Of a DNA stretch of 64,000 nt, positions 1 to 9,600 are shown piece by piece. The stretch lies in the NCBI RefSeq assembly GCF_027270315.1, contig NZ_CP114413.1, positions 8,866,001-8,930,000 on the forward strand, written 5' to 3'. The notes beneath the pieces were generated by a model. The model did not search any database. It had not been told where the DNA came from and saw nothing but the letters and a program-made list of their open reading frames with translations. The stretch's first letter is position 1. Every line of letters begins with the position of its first letter. The stretch is from Streptomyces cinnabarinus (GTDB lineage Bacteria; Actinomycetota; Actinomycetes; Streptomycetales; Streptomycetaceae). Position numbers and translations under genes: made by a program.

Positions 1-114
1 CAAGCCCTGAGCCCGGGCCGGCGGAGCCAGTCGAACGCCTGAAGCATGCAACGCTGTCATGAGATCGGCGGGCGCCGGTTCCGGAAGCACTGCCACTGGT
101 AGGTCGGGAAGCAT
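1..114 (-). CDS. Partial unidentified CDS, runs off left edge
   Basis: An ATG two bases after the stop of the A-T synthetase gene opens a frame of 38 codons with no stop before the left edge of the window. The visible peptide begins MLPDLPVAVLPEP and is rich in Ala and Pro; it matches no domain I recognise. The tight spacing suggests translational coupling with the upstream gene, so it is probably the next gene of the peptide cluster. No good separate ribosome binding site is visible. The reading could also be chance, since it is short. Confidence 0.4.
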   Translation of the reverse strand, partial: MLPDLPVAVLPEPAPADLMTALHASGVRLAPPARAQGL

Positions 115-116
115 GG

Positions 117-1946
117 TCACCGGCCACTGCCCGGCTTACCCACCGCCGTGACGTCCGCCCTCGCGTCGGCCAGCGCCGCCACTCCGCGTACCGAATACGC
201 GTCGAAGACCTCGCGGAAACCGAGGCTGATGCCCAAGTGTGTGCGGATCCAGCTGATCAGCCGCAACATGAACAGCGAATCCCCACCCAGGTCAAGCAGG
301 TTGTCGAGCACACCGATCTCGTCGAGTCCCAGTAGCTCCGCCGCGGCGGCGGCGACGCGCCACTCGATTTCACCTGTCGGCGGCACGAACTCGGTGGGCA
401 GGTCGGGCCGACACTTCGGCGGCTGCGGAAGCAACGCGTGGTCGATCTTCCGATGCGTCGTCAGCGGAAAATCGTCCAGCCGGATCAGCGCTGAAGGGAT
501 CAGATGGGCCGGCAGTTCATCGGCGAGGAAGGAACGCAGCTCACCGACGCTCACCGTGTCCCGGTCAGCAGTCACGTAGCCGATCAGACGCCGCTCACCC
601 GACGCGTCTCGACCAGTCGTGACCAGGGCTTGACGCACCGAAGGGTGCCGGCCGAGCGCAGCCTCGATCTCGCCTGGTTCGACGCGATATCCACGCACCT
701 TGACCTGCTGGTCGCCGCGTCCGAGGAATTGCAGCCGACCGTCGGGAAGACGGCGTACCCGATCGCCGGTGCGGTACAACCTGGCACCCGGAATCCCCGA
801 GTAGCGGTCGGCGACGAACCTCTCCGCGGTGACGTCGGGTCTGCCCAGGTAACCGCGTGCCAGCGAGTCACCACCGATGAGCAGCTCGCCCTCGGCATCT
901 GCGGGAACGAGTTCGAGCCGCTCGTCCACGACGAACATGCGGGTTCCGGCGATGGCATCGCCTATGGACAACACCCCGTCCTTGGGTGCTTGTCCGGGCG
1001 GCACGCTCCAGTACGACGCGGTCGCAGTGGTCTCGGTCGGCCCGTAGACGTGCACCAGCGGAAGGCGGAAGCGGTTCCAATGCTCGACGGCTTCGGGCAT
1101 GGCGCGGTCACCTCCCACGACGACCAGGCGCAGCGACGGGGGCAGTGCCCCGCCGGTGTCCACGAGGTGGTGAACCAGCAGGTGCCAGTGCGCGGTCTGC
1201 ATCTCCAGCAGCGTGACGTCGTGCGCGGTGAGGAAGTCGAGCAGAGCCTCCACCGGGGAGAGCGCAACCCGGTCGGTCGGGAACACGCTTGTCCCGCCCT
1301 GCACGAGTGGGGGGAACAGCTCCTCGAGTGAGGCGGAGAATGCGGCGGCGGCCAGCATCAGGTAGCGGTCATCCGGCCCCATGTTGAACTCGGCACTCGC
1401 GGCGGCTGCGAGATTCGCCAGGCCGAGATGGGTGATCATGACGCCTTTGGGCGCTCCGGTGGAACCTGAGGTGTAGATCACGCAGGCCAGATCGTCCGGC
1501 GCGGCTGCGGGGGCGCCCGGACGGGGAGGCAAGCGCCCCCGGTCCGGCGCAAGGGTCATGACGGGCAGGCTGGTTGGCGTCCCCTGCGCTCCGTCTACGA
1601 TGAGAATCTTGATACCGGAGTCCGCCGCGAGGAAACTCTTGCGCTGGTCGGGGTAGTCCGGGTCGATGGGTACGTAGGCCGCTCCCGCACGCAGCACGCC
1701 GAGAATCGCGACAAGCAGGTCGACGGAGTGACGCATCATCACGCCGACGCGATCGCCGGGAAGCACTCCCACCTCCGCCAGGCGCGCCGCCATGTGCTCG
1801 GCTTCGGCGGCGAGTTCGGCGTAGGTCAGCGCCCGCTGTGCATCCTCGGTGGCGCAAGCGTGCGGCGTCACCCATGCGTGCTGCTCAAGCAGGTGCGGGA
1901 TGAGCTTCGGCGCGTCGTTACGCGCTGATTGAACGTCGGCGTTCAC
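117..1946 (-). CDS. NRPS adenylation-thiolation didomain protein
   Basis: A 609-residue synthetase that should activate an acid as its adenylate and load it on its own carrier domain. The A domain covers about residues 15-505: the P-loop-like YTSGSTGAPKG is at 158-168, VYGPTETT at 300-307, YRTGD at 391-395 and the catalytic Lys at 500 in THRKID. The T domain follows, with the phosphopantetheine Ser at 557 in LGGDS. There is no condensation or thioesterase domain, so it must work with separate C domains. By alignment to the phenylalanine-activating A domain, the pocket reads roughly S-A-E-E-V-G-V-A-T-K; the first position, normally Asp that holds the alpha-amino group, is Ser204. That points to an atypical substrate. 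The gene overlaps the upstream aminotransferase gene by four bases. The family call is secure; the substrate is unknown. Confidence 0.9.
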   Translation of the reverse strand: MNADVQSARNDAPKLIPHLLEQHAWVTPHACATEDAQRALTYAELAAEAEHMAARLAEVGVLPGDRVGVMMRHSVDLLVAILGVLRAGAAYVPIDPDYPDQRKSFLAADSGIKILIVDGAQGTPTSLPVMTLAPDRGRLPPRPGAPAAAPDDLACVIYTSGSTGAPKGVMITHLGLANLAAAASAEFNMGPDDRYLMLAAAAFSASLEELFPPLVQGGTSVFPTDRVALSPVEALLDFLTAHDVTLLEMQTAHWHLLVHHLVDTGGALPPSLRLVVVGGDRAMPEAVEHWNRFRLPLVHVYGPTETTATASYWSVPPGQAPKDGVLSIGDAIAGTRMFVVDERLELVPADAEGELLIGGDSLARGYLGRPDVTAERFVADRYSGIPGARLYRTGDRVRRLPDGRLQFLGRGDQQVKVRGYRVEPGEIEAALGRHPSVRQALVTTGRDASGERRLIGYVTADRDTVSVGELRSFLADELPAHLIPSALIRLDDFPLTTHRKIDHALLPQPPKCRPDLPTEFVPPTGEIEWRVAAAAAELLGLDEIGVLDNLLDLGGDSLFMLRLISWIRTHLGISLGFREVFDAYSVRGVAALADARADVTAVGKPGSGR

Positions 1947-3148
1947 GCGGCAGACTCCTCAGGGTTGGGCGACGTCGACGTCAAGGGGCGTGCGGCGGCG
2001 TCAACCTGCTCTGCCATCAGCTTCACAACGGGTGTGACGCCACTGCCCGGCAGCACCGGGGCGCCGAGGGCTGCCAACCCGGTCTCGAGCGCGGCCAGCG
2101 CGGTAACCAGGTCGAGCGGGTCGGCGTGGCCGCAGTGACCGATCCGCACCACTTGGTCGGCCAGTTCTCCGTTGCCGGTAGCCAACTGGACGCCTGTGTG
2201 CTCGACTACCGCATCGACGAGAGATCGCGCGCCTGTTCCGGGCGGCGTGAACGCGGCCGTCACGATGCCGTTGCGCGCCACTTCTGGGGTCAGCAGCCGA
2301 AGTCCGAGGCCGCGCAAGCCCGCTCTGGCCATCCTGCCGAGCTCCGAATGCCGCCGGTGGCGCCGCTCCATGCCTTCAGCGAGTACCTGTTCGAGCGCCG
2401 CGGACAACTGGAGCAGCACGCCGACCGCCGGCGTCCAGGGGGTACGCGGGATGGAGTCGTTCAGGCTGTCACGCGTGATCGTCCAGTCGAAGTAGTACCG
2501 CAGATGCCTGGCCTTGGCGTGCCGGCGCCAGGCACGCTCACTGACCGAGACGAAAGAGACCCCTGGCGGCGCCATCAGGGCCTTCTGAGATCCGCCGACC
2601 ACGACGTCCAACCCCCACGCGTCGGCCTGCATTTCGCAGCCGCCGACCCCGGAGGCCGAGTCCACTATCGTCAGCACACTGCGGGTCGCGCGCCCGAGGG
2701 CCTCAAGGTCGGTGACGACGCCTGTGGAGGTCTCGCAGTGTACGACGATCGCCGCGACGATGTGCGAGTCGGCCGCCAGGCAGGCTTCGACAGCCGCAGG
2801 GTCCGGCTCGCAACCCCACTCGACGTCGAGCACGACGATCTCCAGGCCATAAGCGCGGCACAGCTCCACCCAGCGCCTTCCAAAGGCGCCGTTGTCCACC
2901 ACGAGTACCTTTTCCCCTGGACTGAAGAGGTTCTGCACCGCGCTCTCGAACGCACCGGTGGTGCTTGACGAGAAGATCAGCACGTCCCCCGCGGTACCAA
3001 GCACATGCCTGAGCCCGTCGATGATTCGTGTGAATATGCGTGCGAAGTCCTCGGTGCGCTCGTCGACCATTGGATGCGTCGCCGCCGCGATGACCGCGGG
3101 CGGCAGCGGAGTCGGACCGGGTATGGCCAACCTGTCTTTATAAATCAT
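1943..3148 (-). CDS. Class V PLP aminotransferase (alanine/serine-glyoxylate type)
   Basis: A 401-residue fold-type I PLP enzyme of the alanine-glyoxylate / serine-pyruvate aminotransferase family. It starts with the typical IPGPTPLPP segment; the PLP lysine is in GGSQKAL in mid-protein and the length is normal for the family. Such enzymes move an amino group between small amino acids and glyoxylate or pyruvate. Its place inside a peptide operon, overlapping the A-T gene by ATGA, suggests it makes or trims a building block such as glycine or a small non-protein amino acid; that role is inference. An AAGGAA ribosome site lies about nine bases before the ATG. A cysteine desulfurase or 2-aminoethylphosphonate transaminase role is possible but less likely. 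Confidence 0.8.
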   Translation of the reverse strand: MIYKDRLAIPGPTPLPPAVIAAATHPMVDERTEDFARIFTRIIDGLRHVLGTAGDVLIFSSSTTGAFESAVQNLFSPGEKVLVVDNGAFGRRWVELCRAYGLEIVVLDVEWGCEPDPAAVEACLAADSHIVAAIVVHCETSTGVVTDLEALGRATRSVLTIVDSASGVGGCEMQADAWGLDVVVGGSQKALMAPPGVSFVSVSERAWRRHAKARHLRYYFDWTITRDSLNDSIPRTPWTPAVGVLLQLSAALEQVLAEGMERRHRRHSELGRMARAGLRGLGLRLLTPEVARNGIVTAAFTPPGTGARSLVDAVVEHTGVQLATGNGELADQVVRIGHCGHADPLDLVTALAALETGLAALGAPVLPGSGVTPVVKLMAEQVDAAARPLTSTSPNPEESAA

Positions 3149-3214
3149 CTTCCTGATTCCTTCGTGCCGCGGGGGTCCGGCTTCGTCAAAGGCTCGTCCG
3201 CAGTCGAGTACCGC

Positions 3215-4555
3215 TCAGCTGACCGACGCCTCACTGCCGCCGTCCGGCACGTGCGGTCCGATGGCGTACTTGCGGAGCCCGGCGTCGTCCGGCTCGTTCT
3301 GCACCTGTAGATCTGGTTGCTCAACCCTGGTCAGGGCAAGGGCGAACAGTGCCGTGCCCACCACCGCGACCACAGCACAGCCCACCAGCACCGGGCGTAG
3401 GCCGAACAGGATGCCCAGTGGGCCGGCTACGGCGAAGCCGACCGGCTGGGCGATCTCCGAGGCCATCAAGTCGAAGGCGGCCACCCGGCCGAGTACCGCG
3501 CTCGGTACGGCTCGCTGCATGAGGGTCTGGAAGAACACTCCTTGCAGGCCGATCGCACAGCCGGAGAGCAGTGCGGCACCCGCCACCACCACCGTCGGCA
3601 CGCCAGAGCCGAGGGCCAGCGTTTCGAAGACGATCAGCGGTGGCAGCCACGCTATGAAGACCACCGGTCGCTTCGGCTTGATCCGCCCGGCGGTGAACTG
3701 CGCGCAGACCACGCCGATGGTCATGCAGGTGCCGATGACACCCCAAGCTGCGGCACCGCCCATATAGGTGTCGGCTACCAACGGGCCGAGGACCGCGAGG
3801 GGAGCCAGCAGGACCAGCGAGAACAACGTCCACTGCAAGGTAAGCAGCCATAGCCAGCGGCGTATTCGAAACTCCCGCCATCCTTGCGCCAGCTGCGTGA
3901 GCGTCCCGCCTTCGCGATCCGGCTCGGCTTCGCCCCCAGCGGGGATCTTGGCGAATACGAGACAAAGAGTGATGAAAAGCATCAGCACGCTCTCCACCAG
4001 GAAAGCGGCTCCCGCACCGTACGCCGCCACGACCACTCCTGCCGCCGCAGGGGCCACCGTCCAAGCCAGCGAGGAAAACGTACCGACCAACGCATTGGCC
4101 TCGTCCAGGTCGTCTTTCGCAACGACGTCCGGCATGATCGCCATGCTGGCCGGACCGAACAGCGCGTCAGCGCCGCCGTATACGACTGCCAGAGCGAAGA
4201 ACCAGCTGAGGGTCGCAGTATGCGTGAGTAGCCCTATCGCCAAGGTCGCCGCCGCGACCAGGCGCACGATCGACGAAACGATGAGCAACGCGGCACGCGG
4301 AAAGCGGTCCGCCGCGACGCCGGCGAACAGCGACAGGACGAGCGAAACCGCCGCCTGAACTCCGAGGACGAGGCCGAGGTCACTCGCAGAACCAGTGGTG
4401 TGGAGGATACCGAAGCTCTCCGCAACCGGCAGGAAGCCGTTGGCCATGCTGGAGCCCAGCCGGGCGGCCAATAAGGAGGCGAAGTTTCGGTCAGTCAGCA
4501 GCCTTCTGCGTTTGCCTCGGCGTCCTCGTTCGCCGGAGACCCCTACATCGCTCAT
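3215..4555 (-). CDS. MFS transporter, probable peptide exporter
   Basis: A 446-residue integral membrane protein of the major facilitator superfamily, with about twelve hydrophobic segments and the DRFPR-type loop after the second helix (AGVAADRFPRAALL). It resembles the MFS_3 group that includes enterobactin exporter EntS. Basic residues cluster at the N-terminus (RGRRGKRRRLL), which should be cytoplasmic. It lies between mbtH and the aminotransferase on the same strand, so export of the cluster product or self-resistance is the likely role; this is inferred from position. A GGAAAGAG ribosome site lies a few bases before the ATG. Confidence 0.85.
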   Translation of the reverse strand: MSDVGVSGERGRRGKRRRLLTDRNFASLLAARLGSSMANGFLPVAESFGILHTTGSASDLGLVLGVQAAVSLVLSLFAGVAADRFPRAALLIVSSIVRLVAAATLAIGLLTHTATLSWFFALAVVYGGADALFGPASMAIMPDVVAKDDLDEANALVGTFSSLAWTVAPAAAGVVVAAYGAGAAFLVESVLMLFITLCLVFAKIPAGGEAEPDREGGTLTQLAQGWREFRIRRWLWLLTLQWTLFSLVLLAPLAVLGPLVADTYMGGAAAWGVIGTCMTIGVVCAQFTAGRIKPKRPVVFIAWLPPLIVFETLALGSGVPTVVVAGAALLSGCAIGLQGVFFQTLMQRAVPSAVLGRVAAFDLMASEIAQPVGFAVAGPLGILFGLRPVLVGCAVVAVVGTALFALALTRVEQPDLQVQNEPDDAGLRKYAIGPHVPDGGSEASVS

Positions 4556-4655
4556 TGCGTCTCTTTCCGCGCGTGCTGGTTTCAGGTCCCGGCACGAGGG
4601 CTAGGTGATGGCTTCTTTGGGTCCGGTCGGGCGGCGCTGCCACACCGAGGGGCCC

Positions 4656-4865
4656 TCAAGAGGTTGTCGCCTCGACCAGGGACTTGGGCCGCATGTCCGT
4701 CCAGTTCCGTTTCACGTACTCCAGGCAGTCCTCTCGCCCAGCTTCGCCGTGTACTACGGTCCAGCCCTTGGGCACAGTGATGGCTGCGGGCCACAACGAG
4801 TGCTGTCCCTCAGCATTGACCAGCACCAGGTACACGCCGTCCTGGTCCTCGAATGGATTCGCCAC
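4656..4865 (-). CDS. MbtH-like protein
   Basis: A small MbtH-family chaperone of about 69 residues that binds and activates NRPS adenylation domains. The family signature is clear: NPFED near the start, then VLVNAEGQHSLWP, P-x-GW (PKGW) and the closing NWTDMRP. I prefer the GTG at 4865 to the one at 4874: the protein then begins at the conserved NPF segment and an AAGGGAG ribosome site sits about eight bases upstream, whereas the earlier GTG would abut that site. It lies between the C-domain gene and the exporter and probably serves one or both A domains of this cluster. Confidence 0.92.
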   Translation of the reverse strand: MANPFEDQDGVYLVLVNAEGQHSLWPAAITVPKGWTVVHGEAGREDCLEYVKRNWTDMRPKSLVEATTS

Positions 4866-4900
4866 TGCTGTCACTCCCTTAGGTAAGTTGTCATCATTCG

Positions 4901-5023
4901 TCAGCGGCCGCGCAACTCGATATGCGTGCCGAATTCATGGGCAATAGGGAACGGGCCGACTGCGCCTCGCGCCGCGAACAGCTCGGGCTGGTTCGCAGCG
5001 ACCACCGGAACCTCGGTGTGGTC
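4901..5023 (-). pseudogene. Frameshifted stub of an adenylation domain
   Basis: Directly after the stop of the condensation protein, another frame continues for 41 codons and reads DHTEVPVVAANQPELFAARG before drifting into unrelated sequence and a TGA. That motif is the usual start of an NRPS A domain right after a C domain (DTEVPVP...LPELFEAQ). The C-domain protein therefore seems once to have continued into an A domain. A frame change at the CTATGACC junction and loss of the rest left a free-standing C domain. The first half of the stub is convincing; the last 15 or so residues are not recognisable. Confidence 0.6.
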
Positions 5024-6392
5024 ATAGGGCGCGATCGAACATCAGCGCTTGATGCTCTTCCCCCAGCACGTCGACTGTGCTGGTCGGCGCATCCGGGTCC
5101 GCGGCAAGAGCGGCCAGCATCCGGCGGTAACCGTCGGCCATGCGCTGTGCGGTCTCCCGTTCGAACATGTCGAGCTGGTACTCCAGGAACGCATCCATCC
5201 CGGCCGGCTCCTTGTCCGGGCCGAAGTTCTCCTGCAGGCTCAACGCCAAGTCGAACATGGAGCTGCCGGCGTCGATGGCCAATGGCACGTCGGTCAATCC
5301 GTCGAACTTGAGCCCGGCGTCGGTGTTGTTCTCCAGGGTGAACATGACCTGGAAAAGCGGGTGACGGGTCCGCGAGCGGGCAGGATTGAGTGCCCTGACC
5401 AGGCGATCGAAGGGGATGTCCTGGTTGTCGTAGGCATCAAGGGCGACGGTCTGGACCCGCTTGACCAGGTCTCGCAGACTCAGGTCGCCGGAGACGTCAA
5501 CGCGGAATACCAGCATATTGACGAAGTAACCGACGAGATCGGTCAGCGCATCATCCATGCGGCCGGCCACGGGTGAGCCGATCGGAATGTCGGTGCCCGC
5601 ACCGAGCTTGCTCAGCAGCGCCGCAAACCCGGCCTGCAATACCATGAACATGGTCGCATTTTCGGTACGGGCGACCTCGGCCAGTGCCGTATGTAGATCG
5701 GCGTCGAGGGTGAACTCGATCGTGCCCCCGGCGAAGTCGGACATCGGTTGGCGCGGGTGATCCACCGGCAACCGCAGTTCCTGGGGTATGCCGTCGAGCA
5801 CTGAACGCCAGTGCGTGAGCTGTCTCGACGCCAGGCTGTCCGGGTCCTCCTCGCGGCCCAGCAACCGCCTCTGCCAGAGTGCGTAGTCGGCGTACTGGAC
5901 AGGCAGCGGCGGCATATTCGGCGCGGCGCCACGGCGCCGCGCCGCGTAGGCCCGGGCGAGGTCTCGGGTGAGTGGCCCCAACGACCAGCCATCGCTGACG
6001 ATGTGGTGCATCGACATGAGCAGCACGTGCTCCTGCGGCCCCAGTGCGAACAGCCATGCCCGAAGGGGCAGGTCGCGCACAAGGTCGAACGGGCGTTCCG
6101 AGGCCTCGTGCATCGCCTTATGCACCTCTTCCTCGGCAAGCTCCTTGTACTCCAGTCTCACCGCGCATTCCGAGATATCCAGGACAACCTGGTGCGGCTC
6201 GCCCCTAGCGTCCCGGATTACCGTGCGAAGCGATTCATGTCGCTGCACGACGTCTCGCAATGCCTCCTCCAGGGCTGTTCTGTCCAGCTGCCCCGTCAGC
6301 CGCGAAGCGAGCTGCATGGTGTACATCGAGCTGCCCGGATTCATCTGATGGATGAACCACAGTCCGAGCTGCCCAAACGACAGAGGGATCAT
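5022..6392 (-). CDS. Stand-alone NRPS condensation domain
   Basis: A 456-residue condensation-domain protein that should form an amide (or possibly urea) bond between carrier-bound intermediates. The catalytic HHIVSDG motif is at residues 129-135, and the N-terminal IPLSFGQLGLWF core is intact. A longer frame to 6656 exists, but homology begins exactly at the ATG at 6392; the 88 residues before it are unlike any domain and are read from the gap behind the C-A-T gene. The protein ends near the normal C-domain boundary, and an A-domain remnant follows in another frame. It lies between the C-A-T gene and mbtH. Confidence 0.88.
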   Translation of the reverse strand: MIPLSFGQLGLWFIHQMNPGSSMYTMQLASRLTGQLDRTALEEALRDVVQRHESLRTVIRDARGEPHQVVLDISECAVRLEYKELAEEEVHKAMHEASERPFDLVRDLPLRAWLFALGPQEHVLLMSMHHIVSDGWSLGPLTRDLARAYAARRRGAAPNMPPLPVQYADYALWQRRLLGREEDPDSLASRQLTHWRSVLDGIPQELRLPVDHPRQPMSDFAGGTIEFTLDADLHTALAEVARTENATMFMVLQAGFAALLSKLGAGTDIPIGSPVAGRMDDALTDLVGYFVNMLVFRVDVSGDLSLRDLVKRVQTVALDAYDNQDIPFDRLVRALNPARSRTRHPLFQVMFTLENNTDAGLKFDGLTDVPLAIDAGSSMFDLALSLQENFGPDKEPAGMDAFLEYQLDMFERETAQRMADGYRRMLAALAADPDAPTSTVDVLGEEHQALMFDRAL

Positions 6393-6673
6393 GGCTGGTC
6401 CCACAAAATGTTGGCGGTACGGGAGGATCGGATGTGACTGATGGCAACGTTCGCCCCGTCGCGGCGTCCGGTACGTGAAGGGCAAACCCGTACGAGGCTG
6501 CGCCGACCACGATGAGGTAACTCGCCCCCTCGCGAAATTGCCACCGCAAAAAGCGATCCGAAGGGCTCTTGCACACCTCGGTGACGCAATCGGCTTGACA
6601 CAAGCATTGAGATCCCTACTGCTCTGTGCGGGCCCGTCCGACCACGCGGAAGTCATCCGGCGCCCGCCGTGGG

Positions 6674-9600
6674 TCAGCGGACCATCGGAAGGAGTGCCGG
6701 CCGGGTGATGACGGCGATCTGACCAGAGTCGATCTGCGCCGCGAGCAACGCCGCGGTAGGCGCCTGGAACAGGGTCTTGATACCGATCTCCACACCCATG
6801 ACACTGCGGATCCGGCTCAGCAGACGCACCGCGTGCAGAGACTGGCCGCCGAGCTCGAAGAAGCTCTCGTCCACACCGACCTCAGCGAGGTCCAGCACCT
6901 CGCCGATCAGCTTGCACAGTTGCTGCTCGCGCTCAGTGCCCGGGCTGCGATCGGTGACAGATGAACGATCATCCGGAGCAGGCAGGTTACGCCGGTCCAC
7001 CTTGCCGTTCGTGGTCAACGGCAGGTTCTGCAAGCGCACCACGGCAGACGGGAGCATGTAACCGGGCAACTGTGACGCGGCGTGGGCGAGGATCTCCTCG
7101 TTGGGCGCCTGGGCCACTACGTAGGCGACGACTTGCCGCAGCCCCGGCCTGTCTTCGCGCACCACGACGGCGGTCTGTTCCACACCTGGGTGCGCTGCGA
7201 TCACGTTCTCGATCTCGCCGAGCTCGATCCGGAAGCCGTTCATCTTGACCTGGTCGTCCCGGCGCCCGACGAACTCAAGATTCCCGTCGTCACGCCAGCG
7301 GGCCCGATCTCCGGTGCGATACATCCGCCCCCCGGCCGGACCGAAGGGACAGGCAACGAAGCCGGCCGCAGTGAGGTCGGGTCGGCTGAGGTATCCGCGG
7401 GCCAGCCCAGCGCCGCCAAGGTACAGCTCGCCCGCCACGCCCACCGGCAGCGGCCGCAAGCCCTCGTCCAGGACGAAGATCTGGGTGCCGGCGATCGGCC
7501 GGCCGATGGGTGGCGGTTCGTTCCCCTCGTTCCCCGTCAGCGGGCCGATCAGCGTTGCGCACACCGTGGCCTCGGTAGGCCCGTAAGCGTTGAACATACT
7601 GCAACGCCCGGACCAGCGTGCGGCGAGGTCGGCGGTCAGGCTTTCCCCGGCGACCACGATGGTCAGGTCCGCGGGCAGATCCTCGTCGGGGGAGAGCGAG
7701 GCGAGTACCGAGGGCGGCAGGGTTACGTGCGTCACAGCCTCTCGGACAAGCACTGCTTCGAACGAACCACCGACGAAGTCGTGAAGACCCGGGACAAACA
7801 CCGCCGTAGCGCCGCTGAGCAGGGCCATACAGAGCTCCGAGACGGAGGCGTCGAAACTTGGACTGGCGAATTGCAGGACCCGACTGTCGGACCGTACGCC
7901 GAATGCCTCGATCTGCGCGCCGGAGAGCCCAGCGAGGCCCTCGTGCGTGACCGTCACGCCCTTCGGTGTCCCGGTCGAACCGGAGGTGTAAATGACGTAT
8001 GCCGGGTGCGCGAGGGTGAGCGGCTGCGACCGCTGTGTGTCGGAGAGGTTCGATGCGTCCGCGTCACGCCCGGTCTGCTGTTCGTCGAGGACCAGGATCG
8101 GCATCGTCCAGGGCTGGGCCGTGGCGCCGGCGGCATCGGTCAGCAGCAGGGCGGGACGCGCGTCGCCGACGATGTACTCGATTCGCTTGGTCGGATAGGC
8201 CGGGTCGAGCGGTAGGAACGCGGCACCCGCCTTGCTGATCGCGAGGATGGCCAGGACGAGGAGCGGGCCGCTGGGCAACGCGACCCCCACCAGTTTCTCG
8301 GGTCCCAGTCCGCGGGCAATCAGAACTCTGGCAAGCCGGTTGGCCCGCTCGTTGAGTTGTCGGTAGCTCCACCGCAATTCGCCGCAGGAGACCGCGCATG
8401 CGTCGGGGCGCCGCGCGACCTGGGCCTCGAAGAGGGAGGGGAGGACGACGGGATCGTATGATGCGCCGTCTCCGCTCTGCTGCGTTACCAGCCGAGCGTG
8501 CTCCTCCTCTGAGGCCAGTGGAATCTCGCACAGCGGTCGGTTCGGCGAGCGGACAGCGTTGGCGAGGAAGGTGGTGTAGTGCGATGCGATGCGGCGGATC
8601 GTCTCCGGCGCGAACAGGTCGGTCGCGTACTCGATTTCCGCTTCGAGTCGGCCGTCCCGCTCAACGACCTCGATACTCAGATCAAGTTTGCTGACGGTGC
8701 GCGGCGGCGGTGCGGCGCCCTCGATCGTCAGTCCCGCGACGCGTATGGACTCCTCAAGCGCCTCGTCGTAGCTGAACGCCGTCTGGAACAGCGGATTGCG
8801 GCTCGGGTCGCGTGGCGGACGAAGTCGCTCGATGACCTTCTCGATCGGCGCTTCCTGATAGGCGAGACCTTCGATGGAAGCCCGGCGTGTCTGATTGACC
8901 AGGCCGTGGAACGTCTGATCTCGCTCTGGGCGTACCCGGAGGGCCAGGACATTGACGAACATGCCGATCATTTCCTCGGTGCCCGGCTCGGTCCGACCGG
9001 CCATGGGGGTGCCCACCAGCAGGTCCTCTTGGCCTGCGTAGCGGCCGAGAACGGCAGCCCAGCCGGCGAGCATGACCACGTAGGGGGTGACGCTCCAGCG
9101 GCGGGCCGCCGCCGCGAGTTCGACGCCCAGCGAAGCCGGCAATGTGAAGGAGTGGCTGGCGCCATGGAAGCTCATGCGTGAGGGACGCTGGTAATCGGTG
9201 GGCAGTTCAAGTGCGAAGGACGCGTCCCTGAGCCGGGTGCACCAGTGCTCGACCTGACTGTCCAACAGGCCCTCGTCGAGCGAGCGAAGTTGCGCAACGG
9301 CGTACTGCCCGTAGGCGAAAGGCAGCATGGGGAGCTCGGGTGTGCGGCCCTCGGCGCCCGCGGCAAGAAGTTCGGCAAGCTCCTGGACCAACACGCCGGC
9401 CGAGACTCCGTCGAAGATCAGGTGATGTATGTCCACCAGCAGGCGGTGATCCGCGGGACCAAGGCGGTACAAGCCGAAGCGCACGAGCGGCCCGTGCAAG
9501 AGGTCGAACGGAGCTGCCGTCGCGGCGCTCACCCGCTCAGTCATCTCCTGCTCCGAGGCCACATCCTGTGGATCGAGTCTTACGGGGCGTGCGGGGACGA

